Source: Adiantum capillus-veneris
Lineage: Eukaryota; Streptophyta; Polypodiopsida; Polypodiales; Pteridaceae
NCBI GenBank assembly: GCA_014529385.2
Contig: CM043953.1
Span: 83,243,838 to 83,307,837, forward strand
DNA length: 64,000 nucleotides
Direction of reading: 5' to 3'
The notes under the pieces are model-generated. The model saw only the letters and a program-made list of their open reading frames with translations, was not told where the DNA came from and did no database searches. Below are positions 1 through 12,024 of the stretch, in pieces; the first letter of the stretch is position 1, and each line of letters starts with the position of its first letter. A program made the translations under genes and the position numbers.

Positions 1-1481
1 GTGGATGTCAATTTGATTTCCAATGTGCTTCATGTATTTATGTTGCCTGCTCCCTAGCCAGCTACAATGGATTTGAAGTGATTATGCATCCATGGAGCGG
101 TGCTCCTAAAAGTCTTTCTTTCCCCCTCCTCTAGGTAGCAACAGGAGGAGATATCAAAAGTATAATAATCGACGTATACACAAGTCAGTTTCTTGAGTTT
201 CGATATGTGGAGCCATGATCCCATAATGTATCTTATGGAAATGGCAGATTAAATAAAGTTGAAATAAAATTAACCTCATCAATTATCGACCTTGTTGAAT
301 AGTATATCATAGCGAAAGAATAAAAATATGGATAGTAAGTTCATAAACAAAGCGTACCTGCCCAATAGTGTACCGTATGCACCTCTAAAACTCGTCGATC
401 ATGCTTGCCAAAAACGGGTGGATCATATCCTTGTCTGAGTGCATCACATGCAAATAGCTTTCCTAGGAGTCAGGCCCTAGCAACTTTCTTGAGAGCTTCA
501 TGGAATTGCATTTAATGGTCGGCCTTGCCGAGTACCTTGACTCTACTAGTCACAGGTTTACCATTCAAGCCACAGGCCTTACCTTACTTACATTTACTGC
601 TAAGCAACTTTGTTTAGGTTTGAGGAGCGTCATAGAATCCTGCGTCCATCTTAGCTTTTCTATAATCCAAACCTACCGACGCTTGTTGGGACACTGTGTT
701 CACACTCTACTTGAGAGGAGCTCTAAAAGAGATTGAATTTCCTTGAAATCCACAACCACTTAATACATATTCCATGCAGAGAAATGGAATTGGCTAGGTT
801 CAATAACAATCGTGATGTAACGACAATCAAGCCACGCGTGGTGAAGGCCAACATATCCTTGGGCAAAAATCATTGCACAAGTTGGAATTCACAACCCTAA
901 AGAACATGCAGATGACTGCATAATCAATGGAAATTGAAGAAAAAACATGAGTATCTAGATGCTTGTTGGAGTACCAATATGCCTTGCAACACGCTGAAGG
1001 TTCTTCAACCGCTACAAAGTTCCATCAACAATCTTTGAGTACTATATCCCTTGGATATTTGTGCATGAATGTGGAAATAATTTCACCCAATTGTGTCCTA
1101 CACAGCCTTTGAATCCACCCCCAAAGCTTGATGTGTATCTTGGTTGGATAACATGTTCCTTGGAAACTCCTCGCAGTCGTATGACCATTCCCCGCTCAAC
1201 TAACGAGGTAAAGTATGCTTCAAAAGTAAAGGGTAAAATTATGTAAGGTCCGCAAAAAAATTTGTTTCTGGGAGAGTCCAAAAATCTTGCCAAAGTTTGA
1301 CACCTTGCCGACCTGCTATGCACATTGTATATACAGGGTGTGTCTCGGGGGTGGGCACACACCCTTGAATACTTCAAAGGGTCAAAAAATTCACCATGGC
1401 CGGTGTACACCCTTAAACTAGCTTTGGAGGCAGTGCGAGCAGAGTGCACTGGAGAGAGAGAGGAAGCATGTGCCTTCTGTG
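1..1481. other. Anonymous flanking DNA, no gene seen
   Basis: I see no convincing gene here. Open frames are short, overlap on both strands and lack recognisable domains. The stretch ends with ATGAT (1482-1486), the left copy of the target-site duplication of the gypsy element that follows, so before that insertion it continued directly into the sequence now at 19798. Confidence 0.5.
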
Positions 1482-1486
1482 ATGAT

Positions 1487-1993
1487 TGTAGATGGCTGAG
1501 ACAGTCTCACTGGGTGGGAGCCGGCTCCTGTGAGACGAACAGTGGATCACTCAATAATTACCATGACAGTTACCACAATAATTCTCAAGGCATATAAATA
1601 GGACCCATTACATTGTAATCGGATTGTCATTAGTCGTGGGCATGAATTGAGTCATTTGTCGGGTGTACTTCTGCTTAAGCTTTTGATTCATAATCCTTAG
1701 CCCTAAGTTGTTCTTGAACTACATCATCCTTGTCTGTAATCTCTCACGTGTGAGTCTAAATATAGCAGCCCAGTGTACTTCAGTCATACATACTTTGTAC
1801 TCATTCTCTCTCTGAATCTAAATCTAAATCTGAATATCATTCTCTGTACTTCACTCTGCTTCTCATTCCAGTAGATGTATTCCAGTTCAGTTTCTATTTC
1901 CTTTTCCAATCTACTGCTTGAACTTAGACATCAGCGTAGTTGTAAACTTCTAACAATGGAATCAACTATCTAAAGAGATCAGCTTCAATTCCA
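1487..1993 (+). repeat. Gypsy 5' LTR
   Basis: Starts TGTAGATGG, ends CAATTCCA, and aligns over its whole length with the 3' LTR. A TATA box, TATAAATA, is at 1593-1600 and is conserved in the 3' copy, so transcription should start a little downstream. No initiator-Met primer-binding site of the type seen in the copia elements follows; I could not assign the priming tRNA. Confidence 0.9.
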
Positions 1994-2074
1994 TTTTGGC
2001 GATCACAGTGGCTAGAACTGTTTCTCGTTGACTAGAAAACTCGTCTCCCAGTTGGAAGTTTCGCAACTGCAGTA

Positions 2075-4120
2075 ATGGCACCCAAAACTAGTCGTGGTCG
2101 AAAACCCTCCTACCATGTTGACCCTATTCCTGAGGAGTCAGAAAGAGACTCTGACCCCAAGCATGAGCTAGTGACTGACACTGAGGCTCAGGAGGAGCAC
2201 AGTCAGGCTGATGAGGCGTAGGACTCACAGCATTCTAGTCACTCCAGACGCAGAAGGGCAGAAAGGGAAGCATGCAAGGCTAAAAGTTCTCGGTCCATGC
2301 AGGGGGACAAGGGCGCCAAAGGCAGTAAAGGAAGTTTCTATACTCCCAGTAGACAGGCCAGGGAAGACATAGAAACTAAGACAGAAGCCGATATTAATTA
2401 GGATGCAGATACAGACAATTGTAAGAAAACTCCAAAGAGGCGTCCAGACTCTTAGATGAGAAGCAAAAGGACCAACAGTGATCGGCATGATTACACATAC
2501 TCATAGTGAAATATCTTTTCTAGTGTTCAAATGAGGCAAGAAGGATGATCCAAGAGTTCACATCCAAGCTTTTGAGCAGTATGCAGAGCTGAAAGATATT
2601 GATGAGGATGACTAGGGTGAATACTTTCCACAAACGCTGAAGGAGGCAGCGAGAAAGTCGTACTACTATTACCCGGCTTGCCATCTTAGATCCTATAATA
2701 AACTACTTAAAGACTTCAAATTGGAATATTCCGATAATAGAGGTGATGAGGATATTCTTTGTGAACAGGAAAAGATTAAGCAGAGAAAATTGTGAGTCCG
2801 AAGCTATGTTGAGAAAATCAAGGAGCTGAAAAGGCAGCTGGTTGCAGGAACCACCATCAAAAAAGCGACCGCGAGCATGGTTCTTGAATGGCTTACACAG
2901 CAAGAAGCTTAGGGAGTAGGAGGTGCTAGCACCAACGAAGAAATTCAATGATTTGGTGCAGTGATCCCTGAAGCTCGAACAACAAGCTAAGAAGGAAAAA
3001 GGTCATAAGAAGAGGAGGTCTAGTAGTAGCAGTTCTTCTACTAATGACTCTGATTCAAGCGGAGTTTCCAACAGTTCTAAGAGTAGCTCCAATGAGAAGA
3101 CCAAGGATAAGCCTAAACAGGGGTCTTGGGCTAGGAAGATTGAAGAGATGGCTTGGCAAATTGCTGAGATTAGCCAGACTAGGAAACCAGTGAGAAGAAT
3201 GGAGACTTAGTGTTCAAAATGTAAATCTAAGGACCATGTTTCCAATGAGTGCCCACAGTGTACTTATTGTAAAGCCTATGGACATTTATGGAATTCATCA
3301 TTTCAAAAAGGGCAAAGACTTGTCAGTAGTGGCATATACCAATGCCGAACCAGTAAGAGTCAAAACTACCAACGCTTTTCAAGAGGAGAAACCAGGTACG
3401 AGTGGTATTGGTCCAGGGCGCGGCAGATACCAAGAGGGTACTGGCCGGGGCCAGGGGCGTGGTAACTTCCAGAGCCAAAGTCTGAATTGCTATACTTGTG
3501 GAAAGTATAGGCATTTTGTAGCTCAATGTCCAGACACACCTGGGACTGCGGCTACTGAGGTGAAGGTACCAGAGCCAGTTCCAGTATGAGTTACACGAAG
3601 CAAAGGAGTAGTGATTGAGGAAATCCTAGAGATTCCAGAAAAACCAGTCACTATTGAAAGCAACAAATGGGCTCAACAGAGAGAGATATGGAAGGCCAAG
3701 GGTAAAGAAAAGGTGGTTGATGAATGGCAGGGAGCAGAGAGAAATAGTAGCGAAGATCACAGAGGATTTAGCCAAGAAGCTGCCAGAGCAGCCAGAAAGT
3801 TCTGAAGCACGGGTCATTCAAAAGATGCCAGCCCAATCTACTGAGACAGATCAGTCAAAGCCTGGCATACCTGAGACCATGTTGGTTGCATTACAAGGGA
3901 TGATTAAAGATTTGGGAGCTGATAGAGGAGTTGAAAGCACTACAATGAAGGAATGGCATTGTGAAGATATTACCAGTTCTTTGAGCTCCCACAACAACTC
4001 TGACCATGAGAAAGAGGAAATTCGTGTCAAAATCTGTGATAGAATCCATAAACTCACTGTGGAGTTGGAAGACATTAGAAGAACTTTGCCTGAAGCAGTG
4101 AAATTCATCAGACAGTGAAG
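2075..4120 (+). pseudogene. Gypsy gag, degraded
   Basis: The capsid/nucleocapsid gene should start at ATG 2075, 81 bp after the LTR. The reading frame is clear but contains stops at 2219 (TAG), 2399 (TAG), 2453 (TAG), 2504 (TAG) and 2507 (TGA), and the frame shifts later. Zinc-knuckle remains appear near 3211-3300 (Cys pairs in a basic context) and, better preserved, near 3487-3530 with the spacing C-x2-C-x4-H-x4-C (CYTCGKYRHFVAQC). A Gly/Arg-rich stretch precedes the second knuckle. Beyond 3600 the sequence codes for a charged linker towards protease. Non-functional in this copy. Confidence 0.8.
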
Positions 4121-4194
4121 GAAGGCTGAGGCGGAGGGTAGGACAGTTGACTTGACGGCTGTCAGAGATGATGAAGTGCCGCTAGTTCAGATAG

Positions 4195-7100
4195 ATTACA
4201 AAGTTCGGAAACAATGGGAACCACTTTCGAGTATCATTCTGGATGGATAAGCAGGAGTAAACATCATGGGAGTACATCTTTAGCAGAGGATGGGCATCAC
4301 AAATTTGAAGCCAACACCTATCAAAGTGCGGATGGCAGATCATCGAGTAGTGCAAACTACCGGTATGATCAAAAATATGCCGATACGAGTGCGCAAGGAG
4401 AAGTTCAAGACTAGTTTTCTAGTTCTCGATGTGCAAGGAGCATATGGAATGCTACTAGGGCACCCATGGTTGCGAACAGCACAGGCTGTTCACGACTATG
4501 CTAATCAAACTCTGACTCTACAAGGGGCCAGTGGTGACAGAATCCAGATTCAGACAAACAATACTAGAAGCTGGAGAAAGGAGTTGAGACCTAAAGAACT
4601 ATGCCAAAAGTATAATATCAAGAAGATTGAAAGGATGTTAGCAGCTCTAAATATTTTTCCCTTAGCAGAAATTGATCTCAATGCAGTTCTACTAAACAAG
4701 GAGCAAGCTGACAAACAGAAGAAGCAGTTTCCAGACCAATTTACTAAACTCAATTCAGGAGAACGATCAGTTCAGTTATTTGGAAGGCCGGAAGGATCAA
4801 TTGAATCCAGTACGCCAGATGAGCCAGCACATTTTGGGGAGGACACGGCAAATCAGAACAGTGATTTAGAACTCAAAGGACCATCTTGGGATTACGTTGA
4901 AGAGTCAACCAAGAGAAAAGGCGGTGGGCCTAGTTGGTTACTCCCAGATGAACAAGAGATCGAGGAATGGAATCTAGGCTCTGAAGACAACCCTAGAATG
5001 ATCAAAGTTAACAAACATCTCAACGCACCAATGAAGGAGAAAGCATGCAGAATGTTCCAGCATTACAAAGATGTTTTTGCCTGGGAACACACTGATCTGA
5101 AAGGGGTGGATCCAGAGGTCTGCTAGCACAAGATACCACTAAAGCCAGTTGCAAGGCTAGCGAGACTGCAGCGGTACAGAATGAATCCCAATTATGCTAA
5201 GAAGGTCAAGGAAGATATTGATAACCTTCTCAAAGCTGGGTTCATTCACTGAAGTAGCTAGTAGCGATTGGTTGTTTCCTATTGTAGTTGTTCCCAAGAA
5301 GAATGGGAAGTTGAGAGTATGTGTAGATTATAGGAAACTCAATGCTCAAACCATCAAGGATCCATTTCCATTGCCCTTCACAGATATGTTGCTTGATGAG
5401 ATTGCAGGGTATGAGATGTACAATTTTATGGATGGATATAGTTATTACAACCAATTACAAATTTATCTTGAGGATCGGGGGAAGACCACTTTCATTACAG
5501 AGTGGGGAGCATTTATGTATCTGGTAATGCCATTTGGACTATGCAATGCACCAGTCACTTTTCAGCGGTGTATGATAGAGATATTCAATGAGTTTCTTCA
5601 TCGGTTCCTTGCTATATTCATGGACGATTTCATTGTAATTTCACTTGAGGAACACCATTTAGTATTCCTGAAAATGGTTTTAAGCGCTGTCAGGAGAAGC
5701 GCATTTGTCTGAATCCATTTAAATCTGTTTTCCTAGTCTGGAAAGGACAGCTACTAGGACATGTAGCATCCCACAATGGAATAGAAATGGCCAACGACAA
5801 GATCCAGTGTGTTCAGCAGGCCAAGGCGCCTAGGAATGCATCTAAGTTAAGTTCTTTCTTTGGATATATTAACTTTTACAGAAGATTTGTGCCTAAATTT
5901 TCCTCCCAAGCTTTACCACTGTATGAGCTCACAAAGAAAACCAGCAACTTCAATTGGACTGTTGAGTGTGAGGAAAGTTTCCAAGAACTTAAAAAGTGTC
6001 ATTATCAGTAAACCAGTCCTTCGGCAACCAAATTGGGATGTTATCTTCCATGTACTTGTGGATGCTTTGGGGCTAGCGGGACGGGGGCGATACTAGCCCA
6101 GCCAGATGGAAGGACTGACTATCCTGTCTACTTTGCCAGTCGTCGCTGATTCAGCCAGGCTGAACAAGGTTATACTACCACTGAACGAGAAGCTCTAAGG
6201 ATGGTTTTTAGTGCTACAAAATTCAGGCATTATTTGTTAGGCAAACTGTTTCATTTCTATGTGGATCATCAGGCCCTATTATTCTTGATTAATAAAGTCA
6301 TTATTCAGAGCAGGCTAATACGGTGGATGATGTTCCTTATGGAATTTGAATTTCGGATTTTCCATAAACCTGGCAAGAACCACTCTGGCATTGATGGAGG
6401 GCTATTCTGAAGTGTCTTTAAGAGACAAACCAGTGGATGTTGAATTATTTCAGCTGGAAGCGGCAGAATCAGTTGATCCTGAATTATATGCAGTATATCA
6501 GTTTCTTTCTCACGGTGGTTTCCTAGATGACTGGAAGCAAAACCAAAAGAAGGCTCTGGTTATCAAAAGCTTAAAGTTCACCATCATTGGGGACTTACTC
6601 TATAGATTAGGTGTTGATGATATTCTTCGCCGTTGTGTGGCTATCGAGGGGAGAATGCAAATTATCTCAGAGGCGCATAATGGAGAATCTGGTGGACACT
6701 TTTCTACTGATGTTACTTACAAGAAGATTATGCACGCTGGTTTATGGTGGCAAACATTGATATCAGATGTCAAAATTTTTTGCAAAACCTGTGACATATG
6801 CCAAAGAATGGGTAGACCCACAGCTGCAGACATGACTCCCTTAACACCAGTACAACCACTGGGTGTTTTCATGAAATGGGGTTTGGATTTTATGGGACCT
6901 TTCAAGAAGGTTACGCCCATGAAGAATAGGTATATAGTGATGGCCACCTTCTATGTAACCAAGTGGATAGAAGCTAAGGCTCTTCCTGACAACACAGCCA
7001 AATCCACTGCAAGATTTCTATTTGAGAATATTGTCTGTCGCTATGGATGTCTCGTGAAGATTGTGTCGGATCAAGGGGAACACTTCATGAATGACACTAT

Positions 7101-7567
7101 GGAGATCCTTATGGATATGCTTTCAGTCAAGCATCGGAAATCCACACCTTATTATCCTAGATGCAATGGACAGGCCGAAAGCAGTAACAAGACCATTAAG
7201 ACTATTCTCACTAAGATTGTGCAAAAAAAAGCCAGACCAGTGGGATTTGAAGCTTCAGACTTCTTTATGGGCATACAGGACAGCTTATAAGGTCACTACA
7301 GGATTAACACCATTCAAAATGGTATATGGCACTGAAGTTGTTGTCCCTATGGAGTTTGTTATTCCAAGTCTCAGAATGGCTGTAGAATATGGGTTAGATT
7401 TTAATCACAATCTTAAGAAGCGACTGGAGGAACTTACCCAGTTAGATGAACTAAGACAAAGGGCTATACTGGAACAGGAGATTGTTCAGCAAAGAAGGAA
7501 ATACTGGCATGATCACAGGATTAAGGTTCAAAAGTTTCAAAAAGGGGATCTGGTACTCCTATATTAG
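4195..7567 (+). pseudogene. Gypsy pol: protease, reverse transcriptase, RNase H, integrase (degraded)
   Basis: Protease is at about 4230-4520: the active-site region reads ILDG, then a stop, then AGVN, and a later hydrophobic LLGHPWL segment fits the retropepsin fold. Reverse transcriptase is at about 5170-5700, with VPKKNGKLRVCVDYRKLN, MPFGLCNAP and the catalytic FMDD box near 5620. RNase H is at about 6000-6410, with TTEREAL and the DHQAL segment. Integrase is at about 6640-7300, with a CKTCDIC zinc-binding part and the D-D-E residues in GLDFMGP, VSDQGEHF and QAESSNK. A chromodomain is not evident. Frames change at about 5250, 5710, 6010 and 7240, and internal stops are present. The domain order is diagnostic of Ty3/gypsy. 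Inactive in this copy. Confidence 0.9.
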
Positions 7568-8322
7568 TCCAAATTGGGGCCTAAGAAGCTGAATCTAAAG
7601 ATAGCCAGGCAGGACCATTCGAAGTGGACTGGGTTTTCTCCAATTGTACGGTAAGACTGAAAGACCTATCTGGATTACTGTTGCGAGGGGTATATAATGG
7701 AGCTAAAATCAAGCTCTACTACTCAAAAGCCAGCGAGCCTTGCCAAAAACAGGGTACTGATGATCTGGACGCTGAAGACCAAGAAATTCTAGAATCAGCT
7801 ATCTTGGGACTTTTTCATGTGCAGCCAGTTCCAGAACCAGTTTCAGACCAATACCAACACGACCAAGCCAGGATTATACCAGAACCAGAAAAGTGGGGAC
7901 AAAGTTTTCGGTTTTTAGGGGACCAACGGCGGTAAGATGGAATATCAGTGGTAATCATTTCAAAGACAGGTGAAATTCTTATCCAATGCATGTCTGCCAC
8001 GTCAGTTGCGGTGCATAGAAGTCTAGAAGGGGTAAGTGGTAGAGCTTTTATGGCACGAACGCGTATAACAGTAAGGCGAGTAGGTGTTTTTCATCGCAAA
8101 TCCCCTACGCGACGCTTACCTCATGTTGTCCACTCGGCATCGTCGAGCTCTGAAGTATCTTCACTGCAGCTGCAAACCTCATCCTCTGAGGAGACCGTGG
8201 ATTGTCCTATGACTTTGCCAACCACACCTGGACACGATTTCAAAGAATCAATTAAGTCATCTTCTTCTCCACCTGCTTCCTCATCTTCATGGTGCATGGG
8301 TAGGAGGAAACTATCATAAAAG

Positions 8323-11300
8323 ATGCAAGACACTATCAACAAAACCCAAGCTCTTATCACTGCTACAAAGGCAACTCTTCCACTCATCCCGCACAGCAAA
8401 ATTCAGTGCTATGTGTTTACTGAGAAAGCTAAGGCTCTACTCCAACTGTGGGACTTGCATGTGGTTTTGCAAGCCACGAGGATTGAGTTTGACACAACCA
8501 TCATAAGGCAAGTCCTGGATTATTTCAATGCTGAAGATGGCAGTGCCGTGATTTATGGTCAGAAGGTGTCTGTCACACCAGAAAGCATTGCTTTTGCTTT
8601 GCGTATGCCAAACAGGCCCAAGCCATCTGTGGCAACTGCAGAGCAGATCAGTTCCGCTCAGAAGGAGGATGATGCTGCTAAGCGGAAAAGGAAAGCCAGT
8701 GCGCAAGGGATTCTAGGTGCGGGACTGGAAGCTCCCGCTGCCTATCGATTTGTGGCTGAAGCTGTGAGTCTGAAGAATAACCCGACATATGTGGCAGAGA
8801 AACTTTTTGCCATGCTTTTAGCAAAAAGACTAGATTCCAAAGTCTATATCAACCTCTACCAGATATTGTCGCACAATGTGCTTCAGCAAACTGCCAAGCT
8901 GAAATCTCAAAGTGTATTCAAGGCTTGGTATGTTTGGCAATTTCTGTACTGGGCAACTGCTCCAGACACCCATGATCAGGTGAGAATGGCTTGGAGTCAG
9001 AAGCCATTTCCACTATCCTAAAATATCGACTTGTCATTGGATGAAGAAGAGCCAGAAAGTCGGTCAACCCCCATTGGACTCAAAAGGAAGGCTAAGCAAG
9101 ATGAGGCTGGCAGTTCAAAAAAGCCAAGGACGACACTGACTAAGAGCACTGCTCTCCTGAAGCAGCTGGAAAGTCAAGTCAAAATAGTGTCTACTGAAAG
9201 GACTCCGATTAGCCAGACTAAACAGCAGACTAACCAGACCACTGGTGGAATCAACCAGTCAACAGGTCAAATTTTAGTAACCAACAGTACTAGCCAAGAT
9301 CAGTCAGAAAGGGCTAGTCCTGAGCAGTCAGCAGACTAGGTTGATAAGGGCAAAGGCCCAGGTTCTCCAAATCCACTTGGCCGAGTCTCCATCCCATACA
9401 GTGAAGAAGCCATACACTTGACCAAGAAAGACAGGTTACAACAGCTGCATACTCATCCGCTCAAGGGACGTCTCCTATTGCAGAAATCTGATTATGCTGC
9501 ATTACCTTATATGGCTCCTGTCTCACAGTCTATGAGCCAACTGATTCTGACCCAGCAACAGTTAATGATGGTTGTTACGTACTCATTCAGTCATCATGGA
9601 ATATTATTGTCAATTGTATGGGACAAATGTTGGATGCTTCAGGGTCAGAAGATAAACTAATTAAGGTAAAAACTGAATTGAGGGAGACTGAGGAGCAGAT
9701 TGAAAAGCTAGAGCAAGGGAGAGCAGCCCAGAACTTGCGCCACACTCTCCTTGAGGCTCACTCAGATAAGACCATTCAATAGTTACAAAGTAAGCTATCC
9801 AAGGTAGAGTCTGAGATGCAAACCATGCGGGAAGAAAAGGCTGAAGCACAACGAGCTGCTAATAGGTTCGAAACCCTACTGAGAATGAAGCGAGTTGAGT
9901 TCAACTCTTTACTGATCCACCAAAATTCTCTGAAGACCACATTAACAGAAAGATGTATCTAAAATAATCTGGCCGGGATCTTGAATCCATCAGGCAATTT
10001 TTTTTTCGACATGGATAACTTGAAGTCTCTTATGGAGACGATGCAGAGTGATTTACAGGATAAAGTTACTGAATATAATAATGCTCTGACAAATCAAGCT
10101 ATCCTTGATTACATTGAATAGCTGACTACCATTGAATAAGATGAGGATAAGGAGGAAGAAGAAGCAAAGAAGGAGGAGGATGAACCAAACGAAGGGAATA
10201 ATGATGATGATGATGATGCCTCTCCTCCATCTCCACCTCCAGAAACTAGTACTAGTGGTACAAGGCCAACTGTAGGAAATCAGTCACAGCCAGACTAGCA
10301 TGAAAAGCAGCGGTCGAGTAATCAGCATCTAGGAGAGCAACAACCCAGCAACACTGGGAATCCACCGGCACACCAATCACAACACAACAGGGATGCTAAA
10401 GGGAAAGGCAAAGCTGTGATGACTGAGGGACCAGCAGATAATGAGCAACATTCATTACAGCTCATCACGCTGAACAAGAGATTGAGACATCAGCAGACTC
10501 CTATAACCAGGCGATATCTAGAGGATGATGATCTTATCTCTGATCTAGAGCGCTTTCAGCGACTGTATATCGGAGCCAGGAAAATGATTGAGCATTGGAA
10601 ATCAGCTGCTTTCCATGATCAAGAGGCCTGCCAATTACTTGCGCATCCCAGTACAATACAACTGTTAGAAAGGGTGCCTGAATGGATACTAACTGTTGAA
10701 GAGAGAGTAACCAATCCCCATTGGCAACGGCAGTCTATTGTAGATTGTCGCTCTCTGGCTATGGAATTAGAACTTCTGCTGGGAAACAAGCCTACCTATA
10801 AATGCATGAAGGATGTCAGGAATCAATTGAAAGAGGTCTTAGTGCAAATGCAGATTTCTAGGGGAGTTCTGGATCAAAGGGTGCGTACCATTCTTGAAGA
10901 CCAGACTTCCACCAGCAAGGGACCTCAAACTCGAATGTCAGTGGGAGAACAGGCAACTGCTCTCCGGTGACTGTTTTAGCTGGTTAGAGTAACCAAAAAA
11001 ATGATGCAGTAAGAGAACCAGGCTGTTCTTAACTTCTTGGAATTTGTGACTGATTCCCCAGTTCTCTTGTATGCTTTACTAGCAAGCGAAGCATAGTTGC
11101 CAATATTTTTTCCAGCACTTTATCCTCAACATCTAGAACCAGTAGATCGACTCACATATTTCAAGATTACTGATGATCTTACGGATTGGTATGAGCGATC
11201 GACTGTGGAATGGAAAACTTGGCAAACATTGTTCAACGACGCTCTCCAACTGAATGATCTCCGGGAGATGAAAGATGAGGTGCAGAGGATCAAACTGTGT

Positions 11301-11722
11301 ATGGGCCAGTGGAAAATTCAGATCAGAGGCCTCACCAACTGCTGCAACTCACTGTTGAGTCCTCTAAACTGCCTGAAAAGGACATTACGGCTAAACCAGG
11401 CCTAGGACCACAGTACAGAGAGATAGCTGAGATTCTTTTTGAAGCTCGGAACAAAACCAATCAGCCTCTCCCAGAAGTATGGATCCATACAGCCTCGCAT
11501 TGTCACAAACTGGCCAGAACTCGGATCACCACAGGCAGACGCACGCTCTATGATCCCGACATCAAAATTTATCATCCTCACGCCTTATGAAATGGAGATG
11601 ACCATAGAAAGGCGAGATCAACTTGAGCAGGAGGCCATTTACAGGCTCATTCAGAAGGAGAATGCTGGCACTGGGACTTCTCAGACGCCATCCAGACCAA
11701 AGGGTAAACGGAAACGGGTTCA
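8323..11722 (+). pseudogene. Third coding region of the gypsy element, coiled-coil protein of unknown function
   Basis: This sense-strand coding region lies between integrase and the 3' LTR and would be over 1,100 codons. From 8323 one frame runs to about 9560, interrupted by TAA 9019 and TAG 9337. It then continues in another frame with long Lys/Glu/Gln-rich helical stretches (about 9655-9960), an acidic run (10140-10230), a Pro/Ser/Gln-rich linker, a further helical part (10416-10970) and a last part to 11722 ending in the basic motif PKGKRKR. Copia A interrupts it here; across the duplicated GTTCA the frame resumes at 18797 and stops at TAG 18813. No transmembrane segment or signal peptide is apparent, so an envelope role is not supported. 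I do not recognise the family. Confidence 0.6.
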
Positions 11723-11949
11723 TGTTGGAATTAGGGTTGCAGAGAAACACACACAGCTTGGAGAAGACGAAGGAAGCTCAAGGCACACAATAGAGAGTGT
11801 GTTACTTAGTGTGCAATGGAAAGATAGATAGCCCTAGAGTGATGGGCGTATATACAATGCACGGGGGAAAAAACCTCCTAAAGAGGGAAAAAATGCCCCG
11901 GCGGTCCTAGTGTGTTCACACACATCACTACCACATGTATATGGTAACA
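11723..11949 (-). repeat. Copia A 3' LTR
   Basis: On the plus strand it reads TGTTGGAATT to GGTAACA. The adjoining AATCCCCCCTGGAG is the polypurine tract seen from the other strand. The same LTR family occurs in copia B. Confidence 0.93.
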
Positions 11950-12024
11950 AATCCCCCCTGGAGTGATGCAGTGAACGAGAGCTGGCACATGAGTAAAGGG
12001 AAGTGCCATGCCCTGAGGACAGGA

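Noticed and set aside
1042-1449. 135-codon open frame on the minus strand
   Set aside because: No recognisable domain, overlapped by open frames on the other strand, and next to a retrotransposon insertion; not supportable as a gene.
8323-11722. Envelope gene of the gypsy element
   Set aside because: No signal peptide, transmembrane helix or glycoprotein-like features; coiled-coil and acidic composition do not fit.
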